In this document: positions 36,451 to 45,374 of the stretch, one piece after another
Layout: each line of letters begins with the position of its first letter
How positions within the stretch are numbered: the stretch's first letter is position 1
Assembly: GCF_003586445.1 (NCBI RefSeq)
Contig: NZ_CP030028.1
Coordinates: 3,672,501 to 3,736,500, forward strand
From: Bacillus sp. Y1
GTDB taxonomy: Bacteria > Bacillota > Bacilli > Bacillales > Cytobacillaceae
Length of the DNA stretch: 64,000 nucleotides
Direction: 5' to 3'
The notes under the pieces: generated by a model
Seen by the model: only the letters and a program-made list of their open reading frames with translations
What the model was told of the DNA's origin: nothing
Databases searched by the model: none
Translations under genes and position numbers: made by a program

Positions 36451-36810
36451 TTATTTTGCTAGGCTTTGCTTAGCAGCTGCAGCTAATTCTGCAAATGCTT
36501 TTTCGTCGCTTACTGCAAGTTCAGCAAGCATTTTACGGTTTACTTCGATACCTGCAACGCTTAAACCGTGCATTAAACGGCTATAAGAAAGACCGTTCAT
36601 ACGAGCTGCTGCATTGATACGAGTGATCCAAAGCTTACGGAAGTCACGCTTCTTTTGGCGACGATCACGGAATGCATACATTAGAGATTTCATAACCTGT
36701 TGGTTAGCTACTTTGTATAATGTATGTTTTGAACCATAATAACCTTTTGCTAATTTAATAACTTTTTTACGACGTCTGCGAGTTACTGTACCGCCTTTAA
36801 CACGTGGCAT
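36451..36810 (-). CDS. rplT: 50S ribosomal protein L20
   Basis: Binds 23S rRNA early in 50S assembly and in Bacillus also represses its own operon by binding the infC leader. The 119 residues include the N-terminal basic extension [32 protein letters not shown] and the [24 protein letters not shown] core. Last of infC-rpmI-rplT. Confidence 0.98.
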   Translation of the reverse strand: MPRVKGGTVTRRRRKKVIKLAKGYYGSKHTLYKVANQQVMKSLMYAFRDRRQKKRDFRKLWITRINAAARMNGLSYSRLMHGLSVAGIEVNRKMLAELAVSDEKAFAELAAAAKQSLAK

Positions 36811-36833
36811 ATGTTTTCCCTCCTAATTTGCAA

Positions 36834-37034
36834 TTACTTAAGATTTACTAGTAAGTTACGGATGCGCTTGTAATCGCCTGAAGAAACTAGAGTTCCTTTG
36901 CGAAGCTTACGCTTTGCCTTTGTAGATTTGTTAGCGAATAAATGGCTTCTGTATGCGTGTGAACGCTTCAGTTTACCAGATCCTGTTCTCTTGAAACGCT
37001 TTGCTGCGCCGCGGTGAGTTTTCATTTTTGGCAT
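36834..37034 (-). CDS. rpmI: 50S ribosomal protein L35
   Basis: A 66-residue, very basic ribosomal protein. Family signature: [21 protein letters not shown] at the N-terminus, [17 protein letters not shown], and a short C-terminus. It sits between infC and rplT. Confidence 0.98.
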   Translation of the reverse strand: MPKMKTHRGAAKRFKRTGSGKLKRSHAYRSHLFANKSTKAKRKLRKGTLVSSGDYKRIRNLLVNLK

Positions 37035-37050
37035 TAGGGATTCCTCCTCA

Positions 37051-37566
37051 TTACTTGTCGTTTTTAGGTGCTAATGTCATAAACATGCTTCTGCCATCCA
37101 TTTTTGGATGAGATTCCACTGTTGCAACTTCTTTACAAGCTTCTGCAAAGCGGACTAAAACACGTTGTCCGATCTCTTTATGTGTAATTGCACGACCTTT
37201 AAATCGAATCGATGCTTTTACCTTATCGCCTTTTTCCAAGAATTTAATCGCATTACGTAACTTTGTGTTAAAGTCATGCTCATCAATGGTTGGGCTAAGT
37301 CGAACTTCTTTAGTGGTTATGATTTTTTGATTTTTACGTGCTTCTTTTTCTTTCTTCTGCTGCTCAAACTTAAACTTACCGTAGTCCATAATACGTGCTA
37401 CTGGTGGTTTCGCGTTTGGTGCAACAAGAACAACGTCAAGATTTACACGCGTAGCAATCTCAAGTGCTTCGATTTTTGATTTAATGCCTAGTTGTTCGCC
37501 ATTTTGATCAATTAGACGTACTTCGCGGGCACGAATACCCTCGTTCAACAACATGTCTTTGCTAAT
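37051..37566 (-). CDS. infC: Translation initiation factor IF-3 (AUU start)
   Basis: Prevents early 50S joining and checks start-codon pairing on the 30S subunit. Reading from ATT at 37566 gives 171 residues, (M)[18 protein letters not shown], agreeing with the N-terminus of Bacillus IF-3, which is known to start with AUU. GGAGGTG lies 9 bases upstream; the first ATG (37554) would remove four residues and has no site. The N-domain, the lysine-rich linker [16 protein letters not shown], and the C-domain KDGRSMF-like end are all present. AUU starts make infC sensitive to IF-3 level. Confidence 0.95.
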   Translation of the reverse strand: MSKDMLLNEGIRAREVRLIDQNGEQLGIKSKIEALEIATRVNLDVVLVAPNAKPPVARIMDYGKFKFEQQKKEKEARKNQKIITTKEVRLSPTIDEHDFNTKLRNAIKFLEKGDKVKASIRFKGRAITHKEIGQRVLVRFAEACKEVATVESHPKMDGRSMFMTLAPKNDK

Positions 37567-37639
37567 AGCTGGACACCTCCAAGGTTTAATGCGAATACAA
37601 CGTTTGGGTTAAGAAGATTTCATTTTCATAAGAAAAATA

Positions 37640-37782
37640 AAAAAGTGCGGATGAATGCACCCACACTTTACGATACCCATACGGTAATAAGCCTTTTCGT
37701 AAAACCTGCCAACTGCACTTTGGCGTCAATCAGGTGAGAAGCGGGTGCTTCTTCTTTATCTCAAACTCGTATTCAATTTACC
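37640..37782 (-). ncRNA. L20 leader of infC-rpmI-rplT, with attenuator terminator
   Basis: The leader includes GCACCCGC near its 5' side and GTGTGGGTGC near its 3' side, which can pair as an antiterminator. The alternative is a terminator hairpin AAGTGTGGGTG/CATCCGCACTT (37643-37668) and a T-run. This layout matches the Bacillus L20 leader, in which L20 binding promotes termination. The 370 bases between infC and thrS hold this leader, its promoter and the thrS terminator. Confidence 0.85.
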
Positions 37783-37788
37783 TTAGCA

Positions 37789-37817
37789 ACTATATCACAA
37801 TAAATAACACATGTCAA
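37789..37817 (-). promoter_or_regulatory. Strong SigA promoter of infC operon
   Basis: Perfect TTGACA (37812-37817), 17-base spacer, TATAGT -10 (37789-37794) preceded by TGA (extended -10). Confidence 0.82.
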
Positions 37818-37899
37818 CGAAACACTTTTTTTATCACAACGAAATGAATTGTATCAAAAATATACGTATGTGGCAATACCTTTTCAAAAAATAAACATA

Positions 37900-37923
37900 A
37901 AGAGGATGATCATTCATCCCCTT
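37900..37923 (-). terminator. Terminator of thrS
   Basis: AAGGGGATGA/TCATCCTCTT arms with one G-U pair, loop ATGA, then TATGTTTATTTTTTG on the minus strand. Confidence 0.7.
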
Positions 37924-37935
37924 CTGTGAAAAACC

Positions 37936-39867
37936 TTAGCGCTTAACTTCCATCTTTAAATTTTCAACAAACGTTTCAAAGGAAACAACCTCTGATTTTT
38001 GCTCCCCATATTTTCGTACATTCACTGCCTTTTCTGCTACTTCATTGTCACCAACGACTAGCATATAAGGAGTTTTTTGCATTTGCGCTTCACGAATCTT
38101 GTAACCGATTTTCTCATTACGATCATCCATTTCGACACGAATGCCTTCTGCCTGAAGAAGTTCTTGCACTTGCTTTGCGTAGTCAAAATGAACGTCAGGA
38201 GAAACTGGAATCACTTGAACCTGTACAGGCGCTAACCAAGTAGGGAAAGCTCCTTTGTATTCTTCAATCAAGAACGCAACAAAACGCTCCATCGTTGATA
38301 CGACACCACGGTGGATAACTACAGGACGATGTTGTTTCCCATCCTCACCCACATAGCTCAAATCAAAGCGTTCTGGTAATAAGAAGTCTAACTGGACAGT
38401 AGAAAGGGTTTCTTCCTTCCCAAGAGCTGTCTTCACTTGAACATCAAGCTTTGGACCATAAAAAGCCGCTTCACCCTCTGCCTCAAAATAATTTAGCCCT
38501 AAGTCATCCATCGCTTCTTTTAACATGCTTTGAGCCTTTTCCCACATTTGATCATCATCAAAATACTTTTCTTTATCTTCAGGATCACGGTACGATAGGC
38601 GGAAGGAGTAATCATTGATATTAAAATCTTTGTACACTTCCAATACCAATCCTACCACTCGCTTAAATTCATCCTTGATTTGATCTGGACGAACGAAAAT
38701 ATGCGCATCGTTTAACGTCATTCCACGTACACGTTGAAGACCAGAAAGTGCTCCAGACATTTCATAGCGGTGCATCGTTCCAAGCTCGGCAATACGAATA
38801 GGAAGCTCACGATAACTATGAATACCGTGCTTATAGATCATCATATGATGCGGACAGTTCATCGGGCGTAAAACGAGCTGCTCATTGTCCATTTCCATAA
38901 CCGGGAACATGTCTTCTTGATAATGATCCCAGTGCCCTGATGTTTTATATAAATCAACGCTTCCCATCACAGGTGTGTACACGTGGTCGTAACCAAGTCG
39001 TGACTCCTTATCCACGATATATCTCTCGATAATACGGCGAATCGTCGCACCCTTTGGTAGCCACATTGGAAGGCCTTGTCCCACTTTTTGTGAGTTCATG
39101 AATAAATTTAATTCTTTTCCTATTTTTCTATGATCACGTTCTTTTGCTTCTTCCAGTAGACGAAGATGTTCAGCCAAGTCTTCTTTCTTGAAGAAAGCTG
39201 TTCCGTATATACGTTGAAGCATTTTGTTATCGCTATTGCCTCTCCAATAAGCACCCGCAATACTCAGAAGTTTTAATTCCTTCAATTTCCCTGTCGATGG
39301 AACATGAACTCCACGACATAAGTCGAAGAAATCCCCTTGTTCATAAATAGTTACTGTTTCTCCTGCAGGAATGGCTTCAATCAGCTCAAGCTTGTATTCA
39401 TCGCCAATCTCCTTGAACAGCTGAACAGCCTCATCACGACTAACTTCTTTTCGAACAATCTCAATGTTTTCGTTAATAATTTTTTTCATTTCTTTTTCAA
39501 TTAAAGGCAGATCTTCTGGTGTTAATGATTCCTCAATATCTACATCGTAGTAAAATCCACCTTCAATAACTGGACCAACACCAAGCTTTACGTTTTTGTA
39601 TAGGCGCTTAATCGCTTGTGCCATTAAGTGGGCACTACTATGTCTAAGGATTTCAAGTGCATCTGCACTATCCTGAGTGACAATTTCAATTGCTCCATCT
39701 TGCTCAATCGGACGTTTAAGATCATACAACTGGCCATCTACTTTTCCAGCCAATGCCTTCTTTTTAAGCCCTGGGCTAATGGAGGCAGCAACATCTTCTG
39801 TTGTTGTTCCAAACGGAAACTCCTTTACTGCACCGTCTGGGAACGTTAACTTTACAACATTTGACAT
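37936..39867 (-). CDS. thrS: Threonine-tRNA ligase
   Basis: A class II synthetase of 643 residues. Domains: TGS 1-63 ([17 protein letters not shown]), the editing domain about 65-225 ([20 protein letters not shown]) with the Zn-like HxxxH and C/H set, the catalytic core about 265-530 (motif 2 [28 protein letters not shown]; Zn site NCPHHM; motif 3 [16 protein letters not shown]), and the anticodon domain about 540-640. ATG 39867 is chosen over ATG 39873; GGAGG spacing is 9 versus 3 and the length equals B. subtilis ThrS. Confidence 0.97.
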   Translation of the reverse strand: MSNVVKLTFPDGAVKEFPFGTTTEDVAASISPGLKKKALAGKVDGQLYDLKRPIEQDGAIEIVTQDSADALEILRHSSAHLMAQAIKRLYKNVKLGVGPVIEGGFYYDVDIEESLTPEDLPLIEKEMKKIINENIEIVRKEVSRDEAVQLFKEIGDEYKLELIEAIPAGETVTIYEQGDFFDLCRGVHVPSTGKLKELKLLSIAGAYWRGNSDNKMLQRIYGTAFFKKEDLAEHLRLLEEAKERDHRKIGKELNLFMNSQKVGQGLPMWLPKGATIRRIIERYIVDKESRLGYDHVYTPVMGSVDLYKTSGHWDHYQEDMFPVMEMDNEQLVLRPMNCPHHMMIYKHGIHSYRELPIRIAELGTMHRYEMSGALSGLQRVRGMTLNDAHIFVRPDQIKDEFKRVVGLVLEVYKDFNINDYSFRLSYRDPEDKEKYFDDDQMWEKAQSMLKEAMDDLGLNYFEAEGEAAFYGPKLDVQVKTALGKEETLSTVQLDFLLPERFDLSYVGEDGKQHRPVVIHRGVVSTMERFVAFLIEEYKGAFPTWLAPVQVQVIPVSPDVHFDYAKQVQELLQAEGIRVEMDDRNEKIGYKIREAQMQKTPYMLVVGDNEVAEKAVNVRKYGEQKSEVVSFETFVENLKMEVKR

Positions 39868-39898
39868 AACCATTTTCCTCCTAAATATAAAATAAAAA

Positions 39899-39932
39899 TA
39901 AAAAAACTCGTCCCTCGGAAAGGGACGAGTTT
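39899..39932 (-). terminator. T-box terminator of thrS
   Basis: AAACTCGTCCCT/AGGGACGAGTTT arms and a T-run on the minus strand, just upstream of thrS. Confidence 0.87.
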
Positions 39933-40180
39933 ATAAACAACACGTGGTTCCACCCTAATTTTCACCTTGATAAATCATCAAAATGACTTTAGAAAAATAG
40001 ATAACGGACTTTATCCGTCAGCCCATACTTAATCAATTGTTCAAGGCTGATGTTTAGAGGTGGTAAGCTGTTCAATCGTGTTAGGAAGTTTCCAGCCAAA
40101 GCCTTCCCTCTCTGATAACCGTATATAAAACGCTCATATCCTCATCATAACATTTATATCATGAAGTTGTATCTTATTAT
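39899..40180 (-). ncRNA. Thr-specific T-box leader of thrS
   Basis: T-box AGGGTGGAACCACG (39943-39956, minus strand) before the terminator. The Stem I region begins AGAGAGGGAAGGC and holds a specifier-loop stretch TTACCACC with ACC, a threonine codon. It fits a leader sensing uncharged tRNA-Thr. The 350 bases between thrS and ytxC are thereby explained. Confidence 0.9.
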
Positions 40181-40186
40181 GTACGT

Positions 40187-40215
40187 ATTATAGTTTGTTC
40201 ATGAGGGAAAAGCAA
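40187..40215 (-). promoter_or_regulatory. Probable promoter of thrS
   Basis: TATAAT (40187-40192), 17-base spacer, weak TTGCTT -35 (40210-40215), overlapping the ytxC stop region by position. A second -10-like TATGAT lies closer to the T-box. Confidence 0.5.
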
Positions 40216-40223
40216 GTATCTAT

Positions 40224-41087
40224 CTAGAAATTCTCATCAGCAGCAAAGGCGAATTTCCTTTTTCGATCATGAAATAAGTTCATGGCTGCTACCACTACTC
40301 TTTCCTCAAAAAGATTACAGATCGTTCGAACCAAAGGCTGCTCTGGTTCATCGGTGTATAAATAAATCTTTTGGGGAGCCATCGAAAGCAACGGTGCAAT
40401 AGTGACACTATCAATATAGACTGGATGATTGGAAAGTAGTTTCCGATCGATCAGCTGTAAGATTTCTTTTCTTCTTAATTCAAAGAATTTCTCATCAAAA
40501 AACGTTATCGAATCAGAAACAATTAAATGAATCACTTTCTTGATTGAACTTCTTCCAGCTAAAAATTCTCTGAGAGTATGAACAAAGATTTGGTACTCTT
40601 GCTCAAGTTTATACTCATCAATCGCAACCTCAACCACCCGCTCTATGAGTGTCGTAATGGAACGCAGTCGAAAGCGCAGGAAGGAGTCGAACGAGAAAGA
40701 CAAGCGCTGTGAGAATAATTCGTTAATAGCTGATTCAACCAAATTATTTAATGTGTTTACATCGACAAAGGATAAGAGTTCCCTTCTGTTTCCATCAACA
40801 ATAGCAGTAATAATATCAAGTATTTGTTCCTGTTCATGCTCGTCATCATAACAAAAATGTTCTTTTAAGATTTCTCGAGACCAATCCACTAATTTAATTT
40901 CCTGAATAAACTGTCCAAATGCTTTTTTCACAACCACTTCTTCCAGTTTTCCATCGCATTTTACTATATGTTTATCTTCAATTAGAAGAGTCTCATGATT
41001 CAAATGGAGTGAGGATTGTGCGTGTTTCTTTAGCAATTGGTGAAATCTTTTCGCATCCTCTTTATTTTGGAAAATGATCTCAAACAA
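40224..41087 (-). CDS. ytxC: YtxC family sporulation protein
   Basis: A cytoplasmic protein of unknown biochemistry, in the YtxC family linked to sporulating Bacillus. Starting at TTG 41087 gives 287 residues (GGGGGG then 6 bases); the frame extends to 41129 without a site. Landmarks: FCYDDEHEQEQILDIITAIVD, SFDSFLRFRLRSITTLIERVVEVAIDEYKLEQEYQIFVHTLREF and a C-terminal PLLSMAPQKIYLYTDE. It lies between dnaI and thrS; no membrane span. Confidence 0.85.
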   Translation of the reverse strand: MFEIIFQNKEDAKRFHQLLKKHAQSSLHLNHETLLIEDKHIVKCDGKLEEVVVKKAFGQFIQEIKLVDWSREILKEHFCYDDEHEQEQILDIITAIVDGNRRELLSFVDVNTLNNLVESAINELFSQRLSFSFDSFLRFRLRSITTLIERVVEVAIDEYKLEQEYQIFVHTLREFLAGRSSIKKVIHLIVSDSITFFDEKFFELRRKEILQLIDRKLLSNHPVYIDSVTIAPLLSMAPQKIYLYTDEPEQPLVRTICNLFEERVVVAAMNLFHDRKRKFAFAADENF

Positions 41088-41193
41088 CCAAATCCCCCCT
41101 TTGGTGAAATCAACGCTTGAAAGGTCCATGCAACTGCATGTTCGTTTTCACAGTCTCTGCTTTCATGTATATGGGGAACTTGGTCAAAATAGA

Positions 41194-41228
41194 ATAAGAG
41201 CCAGCGGACTTTTTCCACTGGCTCTTAT
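41194..41228 (-). terminator. Terminator after dnaI
   Basis: ATAAGAGCCAGtGGA/TCCgCTGGCTCTTAT arms, 6 bases past the dnaI stop codon. Confidence 0.7.
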
Positions 41229-41234
41229 ATTTAC

Positions 41235-42173
41235 CTATTTCCTTCTATTTGGACCATCCACTTGGACAGGGTGAGCTAGATATCTAATTCTCTCTAGAAG
41301 CCTTCTTGCTTTCATCTTCTCTTCTTCTCCACGTTGACTATACGTTAAATGATGCTCTAACTCGTTAAAGTTAAAGTTCGATGTAAAGAAGGTAGGCAGA
41401 TTTTCAAGCATACGGAATTGAAGAATCGTTCCTAGCACTTCATCTCTCGCCCAACTTGATACCGTTTCAGCACCAATATCATCAATCATAAGCACTGGTT
41501 CTCGTTTCACTTTTTCAATTTTATCATTGAGTGTCGAGTCACCAATTGATCCTTTTAACTCCCTAATCAACTCTGGGAAGTAAACAATCATAGAAGATAC
41601 CTTCTTTTTTGCGAGTTCATTAGCAATTGCTCCAAGCAAATATGACTTGCCAACTCCGAACTCACCGTAAAAATAAAGACCCTTTTGCTTTACACTTGAA
41701 TTGTAGTTTTCTACAAACTCCTCTGCTAATGAAATTGCTTCAATTCTACCTGAGTAATCACCTGACATGTCAAGGTCCGCAAAGCGAGCGTGTAAAATCT
41801 CTTTAGGCATATACATACTCTGAATGAGCTTCTCACTTTTTCTTCTCTCGTCTGTCATTACCTTTCTAGGACAGCGGTCGTAATGAATCTCAATAGACCC
41901 ACGAACAAGAACTAATTGAGGCTGATACCCCTGCATAATATTTTTACAGCCCTCAAGGCTCGGACATTCGGTACATTCCGTGCATTGAGTCGAATACTCA
42001 TAAAGCTTGGACAAATTTCTTTCAATCATTTGGCTCGTAAGGATGTCACTATGCTTAATAATAAATTCTCGAATGTCCGGGTGCTGCATGACTTGCCGCT
42101 TTTGACGCTCATACCGTTCCTGAAAATTTGAGCTGGCGGAGAGTTTTTTTAAAGTATCATTAATTCGTTCCAT
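41235..42173 (-). CDS. dnaI: Helicase loader DnaI
   Basis: Loads the replicative helicase DnaC at oriC and during restart. Of 312 residues, 1-130 carry a zinc-binding region (CTECTECPSLEGCKN, about 63-77). The AAA+ domain follows: Walker A YGEFGVGKSYLLGA (about 173-186), Walker B VLMIDDIGAE (about 230-239), sensor and arginine regions FTSNFNF and RLLERIRYLA. It is the downstream partner of dnaB, 11 bases after it. B. subtilis DnaI is 311 residues. Confidence 0.96.
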   Translation of the reverse strand: MERINDTLKKLSASSNFQERYERQKRQVMQHPDIREFIIKHSDILTSQMIERNLSKLYEYSTQCTECTECPSLEGCKNIMQGYQPQLVLVRGSIEIHYDRCPRKVMTDERRKSEKLIQSMYMPKEILHARFADLDMSGDYSGRIEAISLAEEFVENYNSSVKQKGLYFYGEFGVGKSYLLGAIANELAKKKVSSMIVYFPELIRELKGSIGDSTLNDKIEKVKREPVLMIDDIGAETVSSWARDEVLGTILQFRMLENLPTFFTSNFNFNELEHHLTYSQRGEEEKMKARRLLERIRYLAHPVQVDGPNRRK

Positions 42174-42184
42174 TTAACCACCTC

Positions 42185-43590
42185 CTACTTTGTATATTTT
42201 TTTAATCTTTCCTGTAACGCACGCTTTTTCTCTTCGAGTGCATTATTTTCTGTGGCTGTTTGAGTAGGTTTTTCCTCAGCCTCTTTATCAAACCAATCCG
42301 GTAAGCTTTCTGTTCGTATGGCCTTTTTCCTAGTACTAGTCTTTGGTGTTTGGTTTGCTGTTTGCTTCCCCTCTGCCCAGTCTAAGTATTGTCGATGTTC
42401 TTTTTTAGCAAGTTCCATTGCCTCAGACACCGTCTGGACCCTTTTACGCGCCCAATGAGAAGCAATTTTATCCACATAAGCCTTCGTCAACTTCATATCT
42501 GTTTTCAATAATACATACTGAATGAGCACGTTTACCACGCCAGGAAGAAGCTTTTGTTGGAACATGACATCTTCAATAATTTGCAAATCACTTTTCGATG
42601 GTTCTCCCCACCAGATATATCAATTAACAATTGTCGAGGAGACGTTTTCTCAAGGTATTGAACCAATTTCTCTTCTTGAGTTTTAGGCTCCACCGTTGTT
42701 GTAACATGTGGAAGTGGTTGTATTTTATCTATTAATAACGGAAGTTGGTCAGAAAAGTTAAGCTGATACCAATCTCTAGCGGATTTTCTAAGTTCATCAA
42801 TCTGAATTTCATTTGATTCATCAACTGCACTAATTACAATGTTTTTCATTTGGATCGGGTCAATCCCATAGAGGAAGGATAATTTCGCAATTGCTTCTCG
42901 CACCTTTTTATTGATGGCACGTTTAGGAACAAGTACTTCTGAAAGCCCTGCAAATAGCAGGTCAAAATCAAAATGTGCTTCATCAACCTTAATTGTCTCA
43001 GGGTTCACTCGATCGAAGTATACACGTTGCTCTTCAAGTTTCAGGTCATCTACCAGATGTGATGAAGGGTTACCTGGAACAGCAGAGTCAAATACTTCTT
43101 GAAACGACCTTGTAACATTCTCGTAGCCATTTTCTTTTCCCAATAAATGTTCATCACTAAAAAACCTTTTTAGTTTTAAAAATTGATTTTTACCTACTTT
43201 TCGATACAAATACACGTTAAGCATGCCATCTAGAAAAAACTGACTAGGTGATAAAGGTGGTTTTATTTCATATACAAATGATCGAAGCCCTTCCTCTGTT
43301 CGCACATACGTGGAGAGAAGGCCAATTCCTTCTAACTTTAGACGGGCATCGTAAATTTGTTTTAAATTACTATCCATCACGTTCATAAGAGCATGATGTG
43401 AACTACCATCCGATGATAAGCGGTTCTCGTCTATTTGCGACCAAAGAGTCATATAGAGACTGTATGCTATCGGACCAATCAGTGGCTGATATAAAAGTGT
43501 CAGCACCTTTCGATCATACTCAAATAACAAACCATTTGAGGCCACCTCATAGCGATCGACTGGTAGCATTTCCTGCCAATGCTGAGCCAT
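42185..43590 (-). pseudogene. dnaB: Replication initiation protein DnaB, interrupted by a -1 frameshift
   Basis: Membrane-associated initiation protein that works with DnaD to load the helicase. Two frames hold the gene: 43590-42532 (N-terminal part, ending in a foreign tail ENHRKVICKLLKM) and 42586-42185 (C-terminal part). One missing base in the C-run at 42606-42609 (GGTGGGG on the coding strand) explains it. Adding a G gives SGGGEPSKSDLQIIEDVMFQQK, which agrees with my memory of B. subtilis DnaB, and a product of about 468 residues. The break falls inside the second DnaB/DnaD helical repeat. Since dnaB is essential in B. subtilis, a sequencing or assembly error is the likeliest cause. ATG 43590 is chosen by resemblance (MAQHWQEMLPVDRY); its ribosome site is poor. 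Confidence 0.85.
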
Positions 43591-43626
43591 AGGCTTCATT
43601 TCCTCTCTTAACAACAAACTTCCCTA

Positions 43627-44082
43627 CTAATCCTTTTTTATCAATTCCTTCAATTCTTCAATAAAGACGTTAATATCTTTAAATTGTCTATATACAGAGG
43701 CAAATCTTACGTACGCGACCTCATCTAATTTTGCTAAACGATCCATAACCATTTCTCCAACTGCTTCACTCTTTATTTCCGATACTCCATGACTGCGAAG
43801 TTCTTTTTCTATATCGGAAGTTATTTTTTCTAATTCAGGCAAAGCAACAGGTCTTTTTTCACAAGCTTTAATCAGACCACGTAGAATCTTATCACGGCTA
43901 AATTCTTCTCTTGTTCCTTCCTTTTTTACGACAATCAAAGGAATTTCCTCTACCTTCTCAAAGGTTGTAAAACGAAAGGAACATTTCTCACACTCTCTTC
44001 TTCTGCGAATCGATCTATTTTCATCGACAGGTCTTGAATCGAGAACACGAGTATGATTATTTTGACATGCAGGACATTTCAT
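43627..44082 (-). CDS. nrdR: Ribonucleotide reductase repressor NrdR
   Basis: An ATP/dATP-sensing repressor of ribonucleotide reductase genes. The 151 residues have the N-terminal zinc ribbon with Cys3, Cys6, Cys31 and Cys34 (MKCPACQ...RECEKC) followed by an ATP-cone ([30 protein letters not shown], about 49-130). It lies before dnaB-dnaI in the same orientation, the B. subtilis ytcG order. No NrdR box is visible in this window. Confidence 0.97.
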   Translation of the reverse strand: MKCPACQNNHTRVLDSRPVDENRSIRRRRECEKCSFRFTTFEKVEEIPLIVVKKEGTREEFSRDKILRGLIKACEKRPVALPELEKITSDIEKELRSHGVSEIKSEAVGEMVMDRLAKLDEVAYVRFASVYRQFKDINVFIEELKELIKKD

Positions 44083-44161
44083 AACATCAACTCCGAAACA
44101 GAATGGATTCTGCTGAATCTAACACTATCTTATTAAAACTTCATTTGTAGTACAAGCAATT

Positions 44162-44566
44162 CTATTCCCCTGCGTGTTTTCCAACACCAATATACGGATG
44201 CTTCTTATCTAACTCTTGATAAATACGAGTGATTTCTGCTCTTAAGCTTGGGTATGCTCCCAACAGCACCGTTTGTTCAGTGGAAACATTTATATCTACA
44301 GCCGTCTCATAAGGCTTAACCGTTATAATCGTAATAATGGCAAACATTTTCTTTCCACGATTGATTTCAACTGCAATTTCCCCGTGGTCAATGGAATCAC
44401 TTACTACTTTTGCATTCTGATCATTTTCAATGATTTCTTTTACAGATTGAAACAAAGATTGGAGATTTACTCGATAATATCTCGTTCTAAGCTCTTCCTC
44501 GACATGATTTTCTTTTGTTTCGCATTGCCTATTAAATTGTCTAAACACCTGTTTCACAAACGACAT
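44162..44566 (-). CDS. Conserved small cytosolic protein, family not recognised
   Basis: A 134-residue soluble protein with no membrane span or motif I recognise. A basic N-terminus (MSFVKQVFRQFNRQ) precedes an acidic segment, and a beta-rich middle (FAIITIITVKPYETAVDINVSTEQTVLLGAYPSLRAEI) ends in HPYIGVGKHAGE. It lies between speD and nrdR, in the same orientation, with independent terminators around it. GAGGAAT is the ribosome site before the ATG at 44566. I think proteins like it are listed as 'cytosolic protein' in other bacilli, but the function is open. Confidence 0.7.
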   Translation of the reverse strand: MSFVKQVFRQFNRQCETKENHVEEELRTRYYRVNLQSLFQSVKEIIENDQNAKVVSDSIDHGEIAVEINRGKKMFAIITIITVKPYETAVDINVSTEQTVLLGAYPSLRAEITRIYQELDKKHPYIGVGKHAGE

Positions 44567-44650
44567 AATTATTCCTCCAAATCGAAAGATGTATGTACAT
44601 ATATTTTAACCTAAAAGGACCGGCAATGTTAATGTTTCAATAAAAGAGAA

Positions 44651-44680
44651 ATTAAAAAGAGGTGTATAATATACACCTCT
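44651..44680 (-). terminator. Terminator of speD
   Basis: AGAGGTGTAT/ATACACCTCT arms (44658-44680) with a short loop, then TTTTTAATTTC on the minus strand. Confidence 0.75.
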
Positions 44681-44708
44681 CGAATTTCATAAGTTTTGTA
44701 AGCTACGA

Positions 44709-45089
44709 TTATAGTACTTTCGCTTTTGCTTGTTTAACTTGAACAGGACCCATTCCACGAGGAATTTCGATGTTCTCACGAGTTTGAGCACCTAATGCTT
44801 CAGCGATATGGTCTGCTGCGATATTAGGATCCATGTCTCCACAAGTATACACATCAATACTAGCATAGCCATGTTCAGGAAAGCTGTGAATAGTTAAATG
44901 TGATTCAGAGATAATAACCACTCCACTCACACCTTGTGGTGCAAATTTATGAAAAGCAACCTCGCGAATTTCAGCACCAGATTTTAATGCCGCATCTGCA
45001 AAAATTTGCTCAATTTGCTCCATATCATTTAACTTTTCAAAATCACAACCCCATAACTCAGAAATAACGTGACGACCCATAGTTTCCAT
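44709..45089 (-). CDS. speD: S-adenosylmethionine decarboxylase proenzyme
   Basis: Decarboxylates AdoMet for spermidine synthesis; self-cleaves between Glu62 and Ser63 to form the pyruvoyl group. The motif [25 protein letters not shown] holds Ser63, His68 and Cys83 at class 1B positions. ATG 45089 gives 126 residues, the length of B. subtilis SpeD; the upstream ATG at 45113 lacks support. It has a long 145-base leader and its own promoter. Confidence 0.95.
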   Translation of the reverse strand: METMGRHVISELWGCDFEKLNDMEQIEQIFADAALKSGAEIREVAFHKFAPQGVSGVVIISESHLTIHSFPEHGYASIDVYTCGDMDPNIAADHIAEALGAQTRENIEIPRGMGPVQVKQAKAKVL

Positions 45090-45240
45090 ATTCAAATTTC
45101 CCCCTTTAACCATTTTTACTACAGTAACTGAATTTCCCTAATTTTTTGGATTATAACTACCACGGGGGAAAGTTAGTCCAAAGAGGTCCTAACCCTTTAA
45201 GTAGATATAGATTCCAAATTTCAAGAAGTTCACGATGACT

Positions 45241-45269
45241 AGTATACTTTGTTTGTTTTTTTTTTGCAA
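45241..45269 (-). promoter_or_regulatory. SigA promoter of speD, with a 145-base leader
   Basis: TTGCAA (45264-45269), 17-base spacer of A-rich sequence, TATACT (45241-45246). The leader to speD has several short inverted repeats (GTTAG..CTAAC, ACTA..TAGT) but no riboswitch class I recognise. Confidence 0.62.
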
Positions 45270-45336
45270 TAATCTATTTAAAAAATCTTTACAAAAAAGA
45301 GGAAAAGTAAAGTCCCTTTCTTCTATTTCATACAAA

Positions 45337-45373
45337 AAATCAGTCTTCTGAGGGTATCCCAGAAGACTGATTT
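45337..45373 (-). terminator. Terminator of gapB
   Basis: AAATCAGTCTTCTG/CAGAAGACTGATTT arms, then TTTTTTG on the minus strand, adjoining the gapB stop codon. Confidence 0.8.
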
Positions 45374-45374
45374 C

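Noticed and set aside
36834..37034. Possible separate start upstream of rpmI
   Set aside because: The standard L35 N-terminus MPKMKTHRG is already complete at 37034 with a ribosome site before it.
42550..42620. Programmed -1 frameshift in dnaB
   Set aside because: The site GGTGGGGAG is not an X XXY YYZ slippery heptamer, and I see no obvious stimulatory hairpin. An indel in a C-run is simpler.
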